From: Aquabacterium parvum
GTDB taxonomy: Bacteria; Pseudomonadota; Gammaproteobacteria; Burkholderiales; Burkholderiaceae_C
Reading direction: 5' to 3'
Length of the DNA: 64,000 nucleotides
Assembly (NCBI RefSeq): GCF_001447195.1
Contig: NZ_LFRI01000386.1
Location: 124,001 to 188,000, forward strand
Made by a program: the position numbers and the translations under genes. Shown here piece after piece: positions 51,536 to 60,117 of the stretch (the stretch's first letter is position 1; each line of letters opens with the position of its first letter). The notes beneath the pieces were generated by a model. The model was given only the letters and a program-made list of their open reading frames with translations, had not been told where the DNA came from and did not search any database.

Positions 51536-53125
51536 TCAGTGACGGAAGTGGCGCGTGCCGGTGAACACCATGGCGATGCCACGTTCGTCGGCCGCAGCGA
51601 TGACCTCGTCGTCGCGCATCGAGCCACCCGGGTGGATGACGCAGGTCGCACCCGCATCGACGACCACATCCAGGCCATCGCGGAACGGGAAGAAGGCGTC
51701 AGACGCCACGGCCGTGCCTTGCAGCGTCAGGCCAGCGTGACCGGCCTTGATCGAGGCGATGCGGGCCGAGTCCAGGCGGCTCATCTGGCCGGCGCCCACG
51801 CCCATGGTCATGCCGTCCTTGCAGAACACGATGGCGTTGCTCTTGACGAAGCGGGCCACCGTCCAGGCGAACAGCAGGTCTTGCATCTGCTGGGCAGTGG
51901 GTTGCAGCTTGGAGACCACCTTCACATCACCGACGATGTCGATGTTGTCGGCCGATTGCAGCAGCATGCCGCCGCCCACGCGCTTGAAGTCCAGCGCGTT
52001 GCCCAGCTTGCGCGAAGCCTCGTCCAGCGGCACTTCCAGCAGGCGCACGTTCTGCTTGGCGGCGTAGGCGGCGCGCGCGGCGTCGGTGAACTTCGGCGCG
52101 ATCACGACTTCCACGAACTGCTTGTTGGCGTTGATGGCTTCGATCACGTCGGCGTCGACCACGCGGTTGAAGGCCATGATGCCGCCGAAGGCGCTGGTCG
52201 GGTCGGTCTTGAGGGCCTTGGTGTAGGCCTCGAGCGGGCCGGCGCCCACGGCCACGCCGCAGGGGTTGGCGTGCTTGATGATCACGCAGGCAGGGGCTTC
52301 GAAGGCCTTGACGCATTCCCAGGCGGCGTCGGCGTCGGCAATGTTGTTGAAGCTCAGCTCCTTGCCTTGGATCTGGGTCCAGTTGGCCAGGGTGCTGACC
52401 ACGGGCTTGGCTTCGCGGTAGAAGGCGGCCGACTGGTGCGGGTTCTCGCCGTAGCGCATGCCCTGCACCTTGTGCAGCTGCAGGTTGTAGACGGCGGGGT
52501 ACTCTGCCTTGGCGGGCACGGATTCGGTTTCGAGTTCCGAGCCGGCTTCCAGGCTGGTCAGGTAGTTGGTGATCATGCCGTCGTAGGCGGCGGTGTGGGC
52601 GAACACCTTTTTGGCCAGCATGAACTTGGTCGTGCGCGTGATGGCGCCGGCCTTCATTTCCGACAGCACCTGTTCGTAGTCCACCGGGTCGATGATCACG
52701 GCGACGTCCTGCCAGTTCTTGGCGGCCGAGCGCAGCATCGTTGGGCCGCCGATGTCGATGTTCTCGATGGCGTTGGCCAGGGTGCAGTCGGCCTTGGCCG
52801 TGGCTTGCGCGAAGGGGTAGAGGTTGACCACCAGCAGGTCGATGGTGTCGATGCCGTGTTCCTTCAGCGCGGCCATGTGTTCGGGCAGGTCGCGGCGGGC
52901 CAGGATGCCGCCATGCACGCGCGGGTGCAGGGTCTTGACGCGGCCGTCGAGCATTTCCGGGAAGCCGGTGATCTCGGCGACTTCGGTGACCGGCAGGCCC
53001 TTGTCTGCCAGCAGCTTGGCGGTGCCGCCCGTGGACAGCAGGCGCACGCCTTGTGCATGCAGGGCTTGCGCGAATTCAACGATGCCGGTCTTGTCGGACA
53101 CGGACAGCAGGGCGGTCAGGGCCAT
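51536..53125 (-). CDS. purH: Bifunctional AICAR formyltransferase / IMP cyclohydrolase
   Basis: This 529-residue protein has an N-terminal MGS-like cyclohydrolase domain ([40 protein letters not shown]) and a C-terminal transformylase ([36 protein letters not shown]). It carries out the last two steps of IMP synthesis. It follows dusB and fis on the same strand, as in many beta-proteobacteria, and is 45 bases downstream of fis. Confidence 0.95.
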   Translation of the reverse strand: MALTALLSVSDKTGIVEFAQALHAQGVRLLSTGGTAKLLADKGLPVTEVAEITGFPEMLDGRVKTLHPRVHGGILARRDLPEHMAALKEHGIDTIDLLVVNLYPFAQATAKADCTLANAIENIDIGGPTMLRSAAKNWQDVAVIIDPVDYEQVLSEMKAGAITRTTKFMLAKKVFAHTAAYDGMITNYLTSLEAGSELETESVPAKAEYPAVYNLQLHKVQGMRYGENPHQSAAFYREAKPVVSTLANWTQIQGKELSFNNIADADAAWECVKAFEAPACVIIKHANPCGVAVGAGPLEAYTKALKTDPTSAFGGIMAFNRVVDADVIEAINANKQFVEVVIAPKFTDAARAAYAAKQNVRLLEVPLDEASRKLGNALDFKRVGGGMLLQSADNIDIVGDVKVVSKLQPTAQQMQDLLFAWTVARFVKSNAIVFCKDGMTMGVGAGQMSRLDSARIASIKAGHAGLTLQGTAVASDAFFPFRDGLDVVVDAGATCVIHPGGSMRDDEVIAAADERGIAMVFTGTRHFRH

Positions 53126-53169
53126 GGGGTCTTCCTTCAGTTCAAAGATCGAGGGTGTTCAAAACAGGT

Positions 53170-53406
53170 TCACTTGATGAGCTTGTGCTCGAGCAGCTTG
53201 CGGCGCAGGGTGTTGCGGTTGATGCCCAGCCACTCGGCGGCCTTGGACTGGTTGCCTTCGGCGCGGTGCATCACGACTTCGAGCATGGGGCGCTCGACGG
53301 CGCTCACGACCATGTCGTAGACCGCGTGCGGCTCGGCGCCGCGCAGGTCGTGGAAATAGCCTTCGAGGTTGTCCTTGATGCAGTCCTGGATGGTCTTCTT
53401 GCTCAT
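53170..53406 (-). CDS. fis: Fis family nucleoid-associated DNA-binding protein
   Basis: The 78-residue protein ends in the Fis-type helix-turn-helix GNQSKAAEWLGINRNTLRRKL. The start at the ATG at 53406 gives MSKKTIQDCIKDNLEGYF, the usual short burkholderial form without the longer E. coli N-terminal arm. It bends DNA and modulates rRNA and other promoters. It is seven bases after dusB, the conserved dusB-fis pairing. Confidence 0.93.
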   Translation of the reverse strand: MSKKTIQDCIKDNLEGYFHDLRGAEPHAVYDMVVSAVERPMLEVVMHRAEGNQSKAAEWLGINRNTLRRKLLEHKLIK

Positions 53407-53413
53407 GGGTGTG

Positions 53414-54520
53414 TCAGTTCGCCATGCAGGAGTGCGGCTCCTGCTCGGCGGTGTCGGTGTCATCCAGCTCGCGTGCGTCTGCCTCGGGCAGGCGGTCGTG
53501 GGTCTGGCTGAGTTGTTCAAAAAAATCGCTCACGGCCCGCACCTGTTCATCGATGCGGTCCAGGGTGTTCATGTGCTGGCGAAAGGCCTCGCCGCCGGGC
53601 AGGGCGCGCACGGCCCAGCCGATGTGCTTGCGCGCGGTGCGCACGCCCGCGAATTCGCCGTACAGGCTGTGGTGGTCGTGCAGGTGCTCGATCAGCCACT
53701 GGCGTGCCTGCAGCGTCAGCGGCCGGGCACGGCGCTGGCCGTGGGTCACGTAATGCGCGATGTCGCCGAAGATCCAGGGCTGGCCCTGGGCGGCGCGGCC
53801 GATCATCACAGCGTCGGCACCCGTCAGTCGCATCACCTCGACGGCTTTTTCGGGGCTGGTGATGTCGCCGTTGGCCACCACCGGCACGCGCACCGCGGCC
53901 TTGACGGCGGCGATGGTGTCGTATTCGGCGTGGCCCTTGTAGCCCTGCTCGCGGGTGCGGCCGTGCACGGTCAGCATGGCGATGCCGGCCGATTCAGCGG
54001 CGCGCGCGATGTGTTCGGCGTTTTTGTTCTGCTGGCTCCAGCCGGTGCGCATCTTCAGCGTCACGGGCACGTTGTGCGGCGCGCAGGCGGCCACCACGGC
54101 CTCGATGATCTCCAGCGCCAGGGGCTCGTCCTGCATCAGCGCCGAGCCTGCCCACTTGTTGCAGACCTTCTTGGCCGGGCACCCCATGTTGATGTCGATG
54201 ATCTGGGCGCCACGGTCGATGTTGTAGGCGGCGGCCTCGGCCATCATGGCCGCGTCGGTGCCGGCGATCTGCACCGAAATCGGCGCGGTCTCGCCATCGT
54301 GGTTGGCGCGGCGCGAGGTTTTCAGGCTGTGCCAGAGGTCTTTGCGCGAGGTCACCATCTCACTGACCGCGTAGCCCGCGCCCAGCTGCTTGCACAGCAT
54401 GCGGAACGGGCGGTCCGTCACCCCGGCCATGGGCGCCACGAAGAGGCGATTGGGCACCGTGTGGGGGCCAATCGCCATCGGGGTCGCCAGGGTGCTGGCC
54501 AGGGGGTGAAAAGGGGACAT
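53414..54520 (-). CDS. dusB: tRNA-dihydrouridine synthase B
   Basis: This 368-residue FMN enzyme has FVAPMAGVTDRPFR, the catalytic Cys in GCPAKKVCNKWAGSAL, and LTVHGRTREQGYKG and NGDITSPEKA in the barrel. It reduces uridines in the D-loop of tRNA. An acidic tail of about 25 residues follows the helical domain. It heads the dusB-fis-purH run. A long hairpin lies in its leader at 54554-54581. Confidence 0.94.
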   Translation of the reverse strand: MSPFHPLASTLATPMAIGPHTVPNRLFVAPMAGVTDRPFRMLCKQLGAGYAVSEMVTSRKDLWHSLKTSRRANHDGETAPISVQIAGTDAAMMAEAAAYNIDRGAQIIDINMGCPAKKVCNKWAGSALMQDEPLALEIIEAVVAACAPHNVPVTLKMRTGWSQQNKNAEHIARAAESAGIAMLTVHGRTREQGYKGHAEYDTIAAVKAAVRVPVVANGDITSPEKAVEVMRLTGADAVMIGRAAQGQPWIFGDIAHYVTHGQRRARPLTLQARQWLIEHLHDHHSLYGEFAGVRTARKHIGWAVRALPGGEAFRQHMNTLDRIDEQVRAVSDFFEQLSQTHDRLPEADARELDDTDTAEQEPHSCMAN

Positions 54521-54553
54521 GCGGACCGCGCGTCAGGCTGCAAAAGACAGAAC

Positions 54554-54581
54554 AGCCCCGAGCGACGCGTCGTTCAGGGCT
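54554..54581 (-). promoter_or_regulatory. Hairpin in the dusB-fis leader
   Basis: A 28-base near-palindrome around GACGCGTC, with AGCCC/GGGCT ends and G-U pairs at the two imperfect positions. It lies between a probable minus-10 box (TATACT on the minus strand, 54604-54599) and the dusB start. On the minus strand it is followed by TGTTCTGTCTTTTG, so it may act as an attenuator; T content is only moderate. Confidence 0.45.
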
Positions 54582-54746
54582 GCTTAAAAAGGAGGCAGAG
54601 TATAGCCCCGGGGTGGCCGCCTGGGTAGGCCCAAGTCGGGCATTTTTTGACGCGGATCGCGACCAGGGCGGGCAGCGGGTCTTCTTTTGTCATGCGCAAA
54701 ACCCTCTGACTGCGGTGGGTCGTTCGAGACCCGAAAGTTCAGCAAT

Positions 54747-54777
54747 GTAACCGTTGCAGTTACACTGCAATCGTTAC
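54747..54777. promoter_or_regulatory. 31-bp palindromic operator upstream of the OmpW-like gene
   Basis: GTAAC, two bases, TTGCAGT, TAC, ACTGCAA, two bases, GTTAC: nested inverted repeats totalling 24 matched bases, 39-69 bases before the start codon. The length and symmetry suit a dimeric or paired-dimer repressor such as TetR or MarR types. No regulator gene is adjacent. Confidence 0.65.
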
Positions 54778-54815
54778 GCGCTGGTGCGTCTCTTGATCTT
54801 TTCTGTCATCCCGCC

Positions 54816-55604
54816 ATGTCTGCCCGCTACGCCCTGATCACCTCCCTGGTCTCCTTCGCCGCACTCGGCGCATCCTCTGCCGCCCAGGCGCAATACACCA
54901 TCAAGCTCGGTGGCGCCCACATCAACCCGCATGCGACCAGCGAGCCCCTGCGCGGTGGCGTGGCCGTGCCTTCGCCCCTGAGCGGCAACCTGGTGCTCAA
55001 CGACGGCGTGGCGCTGCAGGTGCAATCCAAGAGCACCCTCATCTTCACGATCGAGCGCGCGCTGGACGAGCGCTGGAGCGTCGAGTTCGTGCTGGGCGCG
55101 CCCCCCAAGCACGACGTGACCCTGAAGGTGGACAACCCGCAGATCGACGCCTCGCGCGTGTCGCCTTCCGTCGCGCAGACCGCCGCCACCAACGGCTTGA
55201 AGGCCAAGCTGGCGGCTCAGAACGGTCAGGTCATCTCCACCGTTCGCCAGTGGGCCCCGACTGTGTTCTTCAATTACAAGTTCCTGGAGCCTTCGTCGGC
55301 GTTCCGCCCCTTCGTGGGCCTGGGCATCAACGTCACACGTTTCAAGGCCCGCACCACGGCCGCCGGCGACACGCTGTACGCCGACGGCGCCAAGCCCGAG
55401 ATCAGCCTGTCCGACTCGATCGGCCCGGCCATCCAGCTGGGTGCCTCCTACAAGCTGGACCAGCACTGGTCGATCAACGCCAGCGTGGCCACGGCCAAGG
55501 TCAACAACAAGCTGACCATCGTGACCAAGTCCGGCCTGCGCCAGGAGTCGGCTTTCCGCTTCAACCCGACGGCCTTGACGGCCACGGTGGGCTACAGCTT
55601 CTGA
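54816..55604 (+). CDS. OmpW family outer membrane protein
   Basis: This 262-residue protein has a signal peptide ending AAQAQ and a mature part starting YTIKLGGAHINP. The family-typical SKSTLIFTIERALDERWSVEFVLG, FFNYKFLEP..AFRPFVGLGINVTRF and terminal TVGYSF follow. It forms an eight-stranded barrel with a hydrophobic channel for small molecules. Two Ala/Ser/Gln-rich stretches (about residues 108-145) are probably extended loops, making it longer than E. coli OmpW (about 212). A strong palindrome upstream suggests dedicated repression. Confidence 0.88.
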   Translation: MSARYALITSLVSFAALGASSAAQAQYTIKLGGAHINPHATSEPLRGGVAVPSPLSGNLVLNDGVALQVQSKSTLIFTIERALDERWSVEFVLGAPPKHDVTLKVDNPQIDASRVSPSVAQTAATNGLKAKLAAQNGQVISTVRQWAPTVFFNYKFLEPSSAFRPFVGLGINVTRFKARTTAAGDTLYADGAKPEISLSDSIGPAIQLGASYKLDQHWSINASVATAKVNNKLTIVTKSGLRQESAFRFNPTALTATVGYSF

Positions 55605-55658
55605 GCTGATTGAGCCTGCGGGCCCGTGGCGGTGACTGGAGCCGCCACAATCTCGGTC

Positions 55659-56174
55659 ATGGACGTCAATTGGATGGCGGGCGTGAACGCCCTTCTCGGT
55701 TGGCTGGCCCTGCCCGAGATCGGGCTCGGAGCAGTCTTCATCGTGTCGCTGGTGTCGGCGACTTTGCTGCCCATGGGCTCGGAGCCCGCGGTGTTCGGCC
55801 TGGTCACCTTGCGACCCGACCTGTTCTGGCCGGCCGTGCTGGTGGCCACCGCCGGCAACACCATCGGCGGCGGCATCAGCTGGTGGATGGGCTACGGTGC
55901 CCACTCGGCCGCCAACCGCATTCGCCACACCCGTCGGGAAGACGAGTCAGCGGACCCCGAACACGCCACGCGCGCCGACCAGCGCGCACTGAACTGGTTG
56001 CGCCGCTTCGGCGCCAAGGCCTGCCTGCTGTCGTGGCTGCCCGTCGTGGGTGACCCGCTGTGCGCCGTGGCCGGGTGGTTGCGCCTGCCTTTCTGGCCAT
56101 GCGTGTTCTACATGGCCATCGGCAAGTTCGCACGCTACGTGACGATGACGGCGTTCCTGGTCTGGGTGACCTGA
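55659..56174 (+). CDS. YqaA/DedA-type membrane protein
   Basis: This 171-residue protein has four or five hydrophobic segments and the motifs SATLLPMGSEPAVFGLV, AGNTIGGGISWWMGYG and WLPVVGDPLCAVAGWLRL of the SNARE-associated Golgi (DedA-like) family, YqaA branch. DedA relatives act in phospholipid transport and membrane homeostasis. The exact role of YqaA is unknown. A GTG 11 codons upstream is possible; the ATG at 55659 (MDVNWMAG) is preferred. Confidence 0.82.
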   Translation: MDVNWMAGVNALLGWLALPEIGLGAVFIVSLVSATLLPMGSEPAVFGLVTLRPDLFWPAVLVATAGNTIGGGISWWMGYGAHSAANRIRHTRREDESADPEHATRADQRALNWLRRFGAKACLLSWLPVVGDPLCAVAGWLRLPFWPCVFYMAIGKFARYVTMTAFLVWVT

Positions 56175-56184
56175 TCGCGCCGGC

Positions 56185-56475
56185 TCACTTGACCACAGTG
56201 ATGGCCGTGACCGTGAACTGGCCATTGACCTTGGCCGCATCGAACTTGACCTTGTCGCCAACCTGCAGGGTTTGCAGCCACTTGGGGTCGGCCACGCGGA
56301 AGGCCATCTTCATCGGGGGCATGTCGATGCTCTTGATCTCGCCGTGGCGCAGCGTGACCTTGCCGGCTTCGGCGTCGATCTTCTCGACGGTGCCGTCAAC
56401 GCTCTGGGCGACGGCCGATACGCTCAGCAGCAGGCCGGCGGCGAAGGTGGTCAGGGATTTCAAAGTGGTGTTCAT
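56185..56475 (-). CDS. CusF-like periplasmic copper-binding protein
   Basis: This 96-residue protein has a signal peptide (cleavage after SAVAQ) and one CusF-type small barrel. The metal ligands are His44, Met55 and Met57 in HGEIKSIDMPPMKMAF. The position of the cation-pi Trp of E. coli CusF is Met52 here. It would bind Cu(I) in the periplasm and pass it on. It is the last gene of a minus-strand run with a multicopper oxidase and a TolC-like protein. Confidence 0.87.
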   Translation of the reverse strand: MNTTLKSLTTFAAGLLLSVSAVAQSVDGTVEKIDAEAGKVTLRHGEIKSIDMPPMKMAFRVADPKWLQTLQVGDKVKFDAAKVNGQFTVTAITVVK

Positions 56476-56535
56476 GAGGGTCTCCTTGTTTCGATGAGGC
56501 GGGCGCTCAGGCGAGCACGCCGAACGCCCAGGGGC

Positions 56536-58005
56536 TCAGTGCTGGCCGTGGTCCATGTGGCCATGATGACCGGGTTTGCGAACCGTCAGCTCGACCTCGC
56601 CTCCAACAAGGGGGGCGTGGCCGGTGTGCGGTGAGGCGGGGGCGCGGGTGGCATCGGGCAAGGTTTCTCCTTCACCGATCAAACGCGCCAGCGTGCCTTT
56701 GGGATGACGATGCCAGCCCGGGTCCTTGTGGCCGCCGGGGTGCGAGGCAGGCGGCTGGTCTTTGCGAACCTTTACCGTGGTGAACATGCCGCCCATGCCG
56801 ATGGGGCCGAAGGGGCCCGTGCCGGTCATCATCGGCAGGGTGTTGTCGGGCAGGTCCATCTCCATCTCGGCCATCTCGTGCATGCCGGTTTCGCCCATGG
56901 CCATGTAGCCGGGCACCAGGCGGTTGATCTCGCGCGCCAGGTCGTCCTGCTTGACGCCGATCATGTTGGGCACGTCGTGGCCCATGGCGTTCATGGTGTG
57001 GTGGCTCTTGTGGCAATGGAAGGCCCAGTCGCCCAGCTCGTCGGCGATGAACTCGACCTGGCGCATCTGGCCCACGGCGATGTCGGTGGTGACCTCGGGC
57101 CAGCGCGCTGACCTGGGCACCGGCCCGCCATCCGTGCCCGTGACCTCGAACTCGTGGCCATGGATGTGGATCGGGTGGTTGGTCATGGTGAGGTTGCCGA
57201 TGCGCAGGCGCACGCGGTCGCCTTGTCGCACGTTGATGCTGTCGATGCCGGGGAAGGCGCGGCTGTTCCAGGTCCACAGGTTGAAGTCCAGCATGGTGTT
57301 GACCTTGGGGGTGCTGGCGCCGGGCTCGATGTCGTAGGCGTTGAGCAAAAAGCAGATGTCGCGGTCCACCTGCGCGATGTGCGGGTGGGGCTGCTTCGGG
57401 TGCGTGACCCAGAAACCCATCATGCCCATGGCCATCTGCACCATCTCGTCGGCGTGCGGGTGGTACATGAAGGTGCCGGGGCGGCGCGCCACGAACTCGT
57501 AGACACAGGTTTGCCCGACGGGGATGGCGGGCTGCGTGAGGCCCGAGACACCGTCCATGCCGTTGGGCAGGCGCTGGCCGTGCCAGTGCACGCTGGTGAC
57601 TTCGGGCAGCTTGTTGGTGACGTAGATGCGCACGCGGTCGCCTTCGACGACCTCGATGGTGGGGTCGGGGCTCTGGCCGTTGTAGCCCCACAGGCGGGCC
57701 TTCATGCCGGGCGCGATCTCGCGCACCACGGGCTCGGCAACGAGGTGGAACTCCTTGACGCCGTCTTTCATGCGCCAGGGCAGGGTCCAGCCGTTGAGCG
57801 TGAGCACGGGGCGGTAGGGACGGCCGTTGGGCGGCGTGAGCGGGGCCTGGGTGTCGGGCGTGCTTTGCAGCACGGGCTCGGGCAGGCCGAGCAGGCTGCC
57901 GGGGCGCACGCGTTCGGCGGCCAGCGCCGCATGAGTCGCGGCGTTGGTGGCGGTGAGGGCGGCGCCACCCAGGGCGCCGCGCAAAAAGAGTCGACGGGTG
58001 CTCAT
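56536..58005 (-). CDS. Multicopper oxidase (copper resistance type)
   Basis: The 489-residue protein has a Tat-like leader (RRLFLRGALGG) and all four copper-binding blocks: HWHGQRLPNGMDG, YHPHADEM, HPIHIHGHEF and HCHKSHHTMNAM, the last giving the type 1 Cys/His/Met set. Met/His-rich tails (MGETGMHEMAEMEMD, HHGHMDHGQH) are common in copper-tolerance oxidases. It likely oxidises toxic Cu(I) in the periplasm. It follows the TolC-like gene by one base. Confidence 0.93.
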   Translation of the reverse strand: MSTRRLFLRGALGGAALTATNAATHAALAAERVRPGSLLGLPEPVLQSTPDTQAPLTPPNGRPYRPVLTLNGWTLPWRMKDGVKEFHLVAEPVVREIAPGMKARLWGYNGQSPDPTIEVVEGDRVRIYVTNKLPEVTSVHWHGQRLPNGMDGVSGLTQPAIPVGQTCVYEFVARRPGTFMYHPHADEMVQMAMGMMGFWVTHPKQPHPHIAQVDRDICFLLNAYDIEPGASTPKVNTMLDFNLWTWNSRAFPGIDSINVRQGDRVRLRIGNLTMTNHPIHIHGHEFEVTGTDGGPVPRSARWPEVTTDIAVGQMRQVEFIADELGDWAFHCHKSHHTMNAMGHDVPNMIGVKQDDLAREINRLVPGYMAMGETGMHEMAEMEMDLPDNTLPMMTGTGPFGPIGMGGMFTTVKVRKDQPPASHPGGHKDPGWHRHPKGTLARLIGEGETLPDATRAPASPHTGHAPLVGGEVELTVRKPGHHGHMDHGQH

Positions 58006-58006
58006 G

Positions 58007-59524
58007 TCAGTGGCTCGCTTCGGTGTTGGTGGGGGCGTTGCTCGATGAGCGATTGGCGCCTGCATCGGGGCCATCCAGCCCGTCGATGGCGGCGACCAGC
58101 GCGGCATCGGCCAGCCAGAAGTCGCGTTGCGCGTCGAGCGCGGTGAGCACGGCGGCCACGTGTGCACGGGCTTCGTCGATGAGCTCGAAGGGGCCGATGA
58201 GCATGCCGTTGTATTGCTTGAGGCGCTCGTCCAGCAGGCGCTTGCGAACGGGACCCAGCACCTTGGCGGCCTGCTGGGCGGTGGCCAGCGTGGCCTGGTG
58301 GTCGGCGAAGCGCTCGCGCAGTTGCGACTCGGCGTGCAGGCTGGCTTGCTGCCATTCGGCCAGCGCGGCTTGTTCGTCCAGGCGCGTGGCCTGGCGCCGC
58401 GCGGCACCGAAGTCGATGGACACCAGGCGGATGCCCAACTCGGGGCCTTGCTTGACGGGAGCTTCGTTGGAGGTGTCGCGTCGGTAGGCGGCTTCGAGGT
58501 CGATGACGCTGCGGAAGGTGCCATCTCGGCGATCGCCTTGGGCGGCTTGCCAGCGGGCCTCGGCCAGGCGCACATCGAGCCTGCGCTGGCGTGCTGCTTC
58601 TTCGACGCTCTGGGGCGTCCATGCCGAGGCTTCGGGCACGGGTGGCAGGCGATCGGGCAGTTGCAGGCGAGCGGCTTCTTCTCGGTTCAGTCCGAGCAGG
58701 CGCACCAGGGCTTCGCGCGCGGCGAGGGCCTGGCGCTGGGCCTGTGCCTGGGCCAGCCGGGCTTCGACCTCGTTGGCTTCATGCCGAGCGGTTTGCGCGG
58801 CGCTGAAGTGACCGGCCTGCTGCATGCGGCGGGCCAGCTCGCCCGCGGTGGTGCCGGCGCGCAGCACGTCGGCCTGGTAGGCCAGCCGCTGCTGGGCGGC
58901 CACGGCCTGCACCCATTGCGCGCGCACGTTCTGCACGTGCTGCAAAACCTGGCGCGCGAGGCGCTGCTGCTCGGCGTCGATGCGGCGTTCGGCCGCCTGG
59001 TGGCGCCAGGGCCAGCTCAGCAGGTCGAACAGGCCCAGGCTCCAGGTGCGGCCGATCTCGACCTCGTCGCCCTGGTTCAGGCGCTCGATCGAAAAGCCGA
59101 TGAAGCCGGGGCGGGCCTGGCTGCGTTCTCGTGCCGCCTGGGCTTCGCTGCGCGCCAGCAAGGCGGCGAGCGACGGGCTGCGCTGCAGCGAGAGGGCGAC
59201 GGATTGGTCCTGGCCAAGGGGGCCGTTGGGCAGGGTGAAAGAGGTGGTGCCGGGGGAAGGGTGGGCCGGACTGGCCATTGCGGGGGCACTGGCGTCCGAG
59301 GCGCCCGGCCACGGCAGGCTGGGTGCATCGGGCACGCGCTCTTTCAGCCAGGTGTTGGCGGGGTGCGGGTCTTGTGCGGTGGTGGTGGCGGCGCAGCCGG
59401 CCAGCGCGATCGCAGGCATCAGTGCGAGCCAGGAGGGCAGTCGCCAGGTCAGGACGGCATGCAGCCGCCCCGGGCGTTGGCCTGGGCGTGGTTTGATCAT
59501 GGTGTGGTGCGTCGGCCAGTTCAT
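58007..59524 (-). CDS. TolC-family outer membrane lipoprotein
   Basis: The protein is about 505 residues with a lipoprotein signal (LALMPAIALAGC). Two long alpha-helical repeats follow, rich in Ala/Gln/Arg (RLARQVLQHVQNVRAQWVQAVAAQQRL, split over the first repeat; ALAEWQQASLHAESQLRERF in the second), as in TolC/CusC channels. With a multicopper oxidase and CusF-like protein it forms a copper-handling operon, though no RND pump genes are present. Start is uncertain: the ATG at 59524 is used, and the ATG at 59500 is possible. Confidence 0.85.
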   Translation of the reverse strand: MNWPTHHTMIKPRPGQRPGRLHAVLTWRLPSWLALMPAIALAGCAATTTAQDPHPANTWLKERVPDAPSLPWPGASDASAPAMASPAHPSPGTTSFTLPNGPLGQDQSVALSLQRSPSLAALLARSEAQAARERSQARPGFIGFSIERLNQGDEVEIGRTWSLGLFDLLSWPWRHQAAERRIDAEQQRLARQVLQHVQNVRAQWVQAVAAQQRLAYQADVLRAGTTAGELARRMQQAGHFSAAQTARHEANEVEARLAQAQAQRQALAAREALVRLLGLNREEAARLQLPDRLPPVPEASAWTPQSVEEAARQRRLDVRLAEARWQAAQGDRRDGTFRSVIDLEAAYRRDTSNEAPVKQGPELGIRLVSIDFGAARRQATRLDEQAALAEWQQASLHAESQLRERFADHQATLATAQQAAKVLGPVRKRLLDERLKQYNGMLIGPFELIDEARAHVAAVLTALDAQRDFWLADAALVAAIDGLDGPDAGANRSSSNAPTNTEASH

Positions 59525-59593
59525 GGCGACGGATCTCGTTGGCAAGGCCCTGTGCCGGCGCATGGTGCGCAGGCGAGGGGTGTCAGGGGGAGA

Positions 59594-60024
59594 TCAGGCC
59601 CGAGGTGGACGGAACAGGCCGTCGATGTCGTCGCGGCCGTGGGGCGTGTTCACGGCCCAGCTGGGCGGCGAAACCGGTGGCGCATCGTGAAACCAAGCCC
59701 AGCTTGGTGGCGACATGACACCGGCGTGGCAGAGGTCGCACAGGGAGCAGGTGTGGGTGGGTGTGGGGGTGTGGCCGGCGCTTCCCTGGTCCGGGTCAAC
59801 CGAGGCTTGGGGGCCATGGCAGGGCGCCGAGTGTTCGGCTGATTGCTCAAACGAGGCGGCAGCAGGTGCGTGAGCGCTGTGCAGGGCGTGCGGGGTGGCC
59901 TGGCCGGACGCGATGCGGGCATCGTGATCCGGCACCGGCATGGGCATGACCGCCAAGCCCAGCCGCGCAGGGGCAGCAGGGCGATGAGCAGGGTCAGCAA
60001 TGCGACACGCCAGAATCGGGTCAT
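59594..60024 (-). pseudogene. Small secreted Cys/His-rich protein split by a one-base frameshift
   Basis: A signal-peptide-like start [23 protein letters not shown] begins at the ATG at 60024, but its frame then gives an Arg/Pro-rich unnatural tail. The other frame continues convincingly as [18 protein letters not shown], then HSAPCHGPQASVDPDQG and HTCSLCDLCHAGV, the pattern of small metal-linked proteins found at the head of copper operons. Adding one base near 59954-59959 joins the two into a protein of about 143 residues. Either the gene is frameshifted or the sequence has a one-base error. Confidence 0.65.
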
Positions 60025-60027
60025 GCG

Positions 60028-60056
60028 GTGAAGTGTAGCGGCTGCTCTTTTAGAAT
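60028..60056 (+). promoter_or_regulatory. Probable promoter of argB
   Basis: GTGAAG (60028-60033), 17 bases, TAGAAT (60051-60056). The minus-10 is good and the minus-35 weak. It lies 62 bases before the argB start and is divergent from the copper operon. Confidence 0.4.
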
Positions 60057-60117
60057 GCAGCCTGCCAGAAGCCTGGCGCACCCCTTCGCGCTCCTTTCTA
60101 CCCACACCCCGCCTGCC

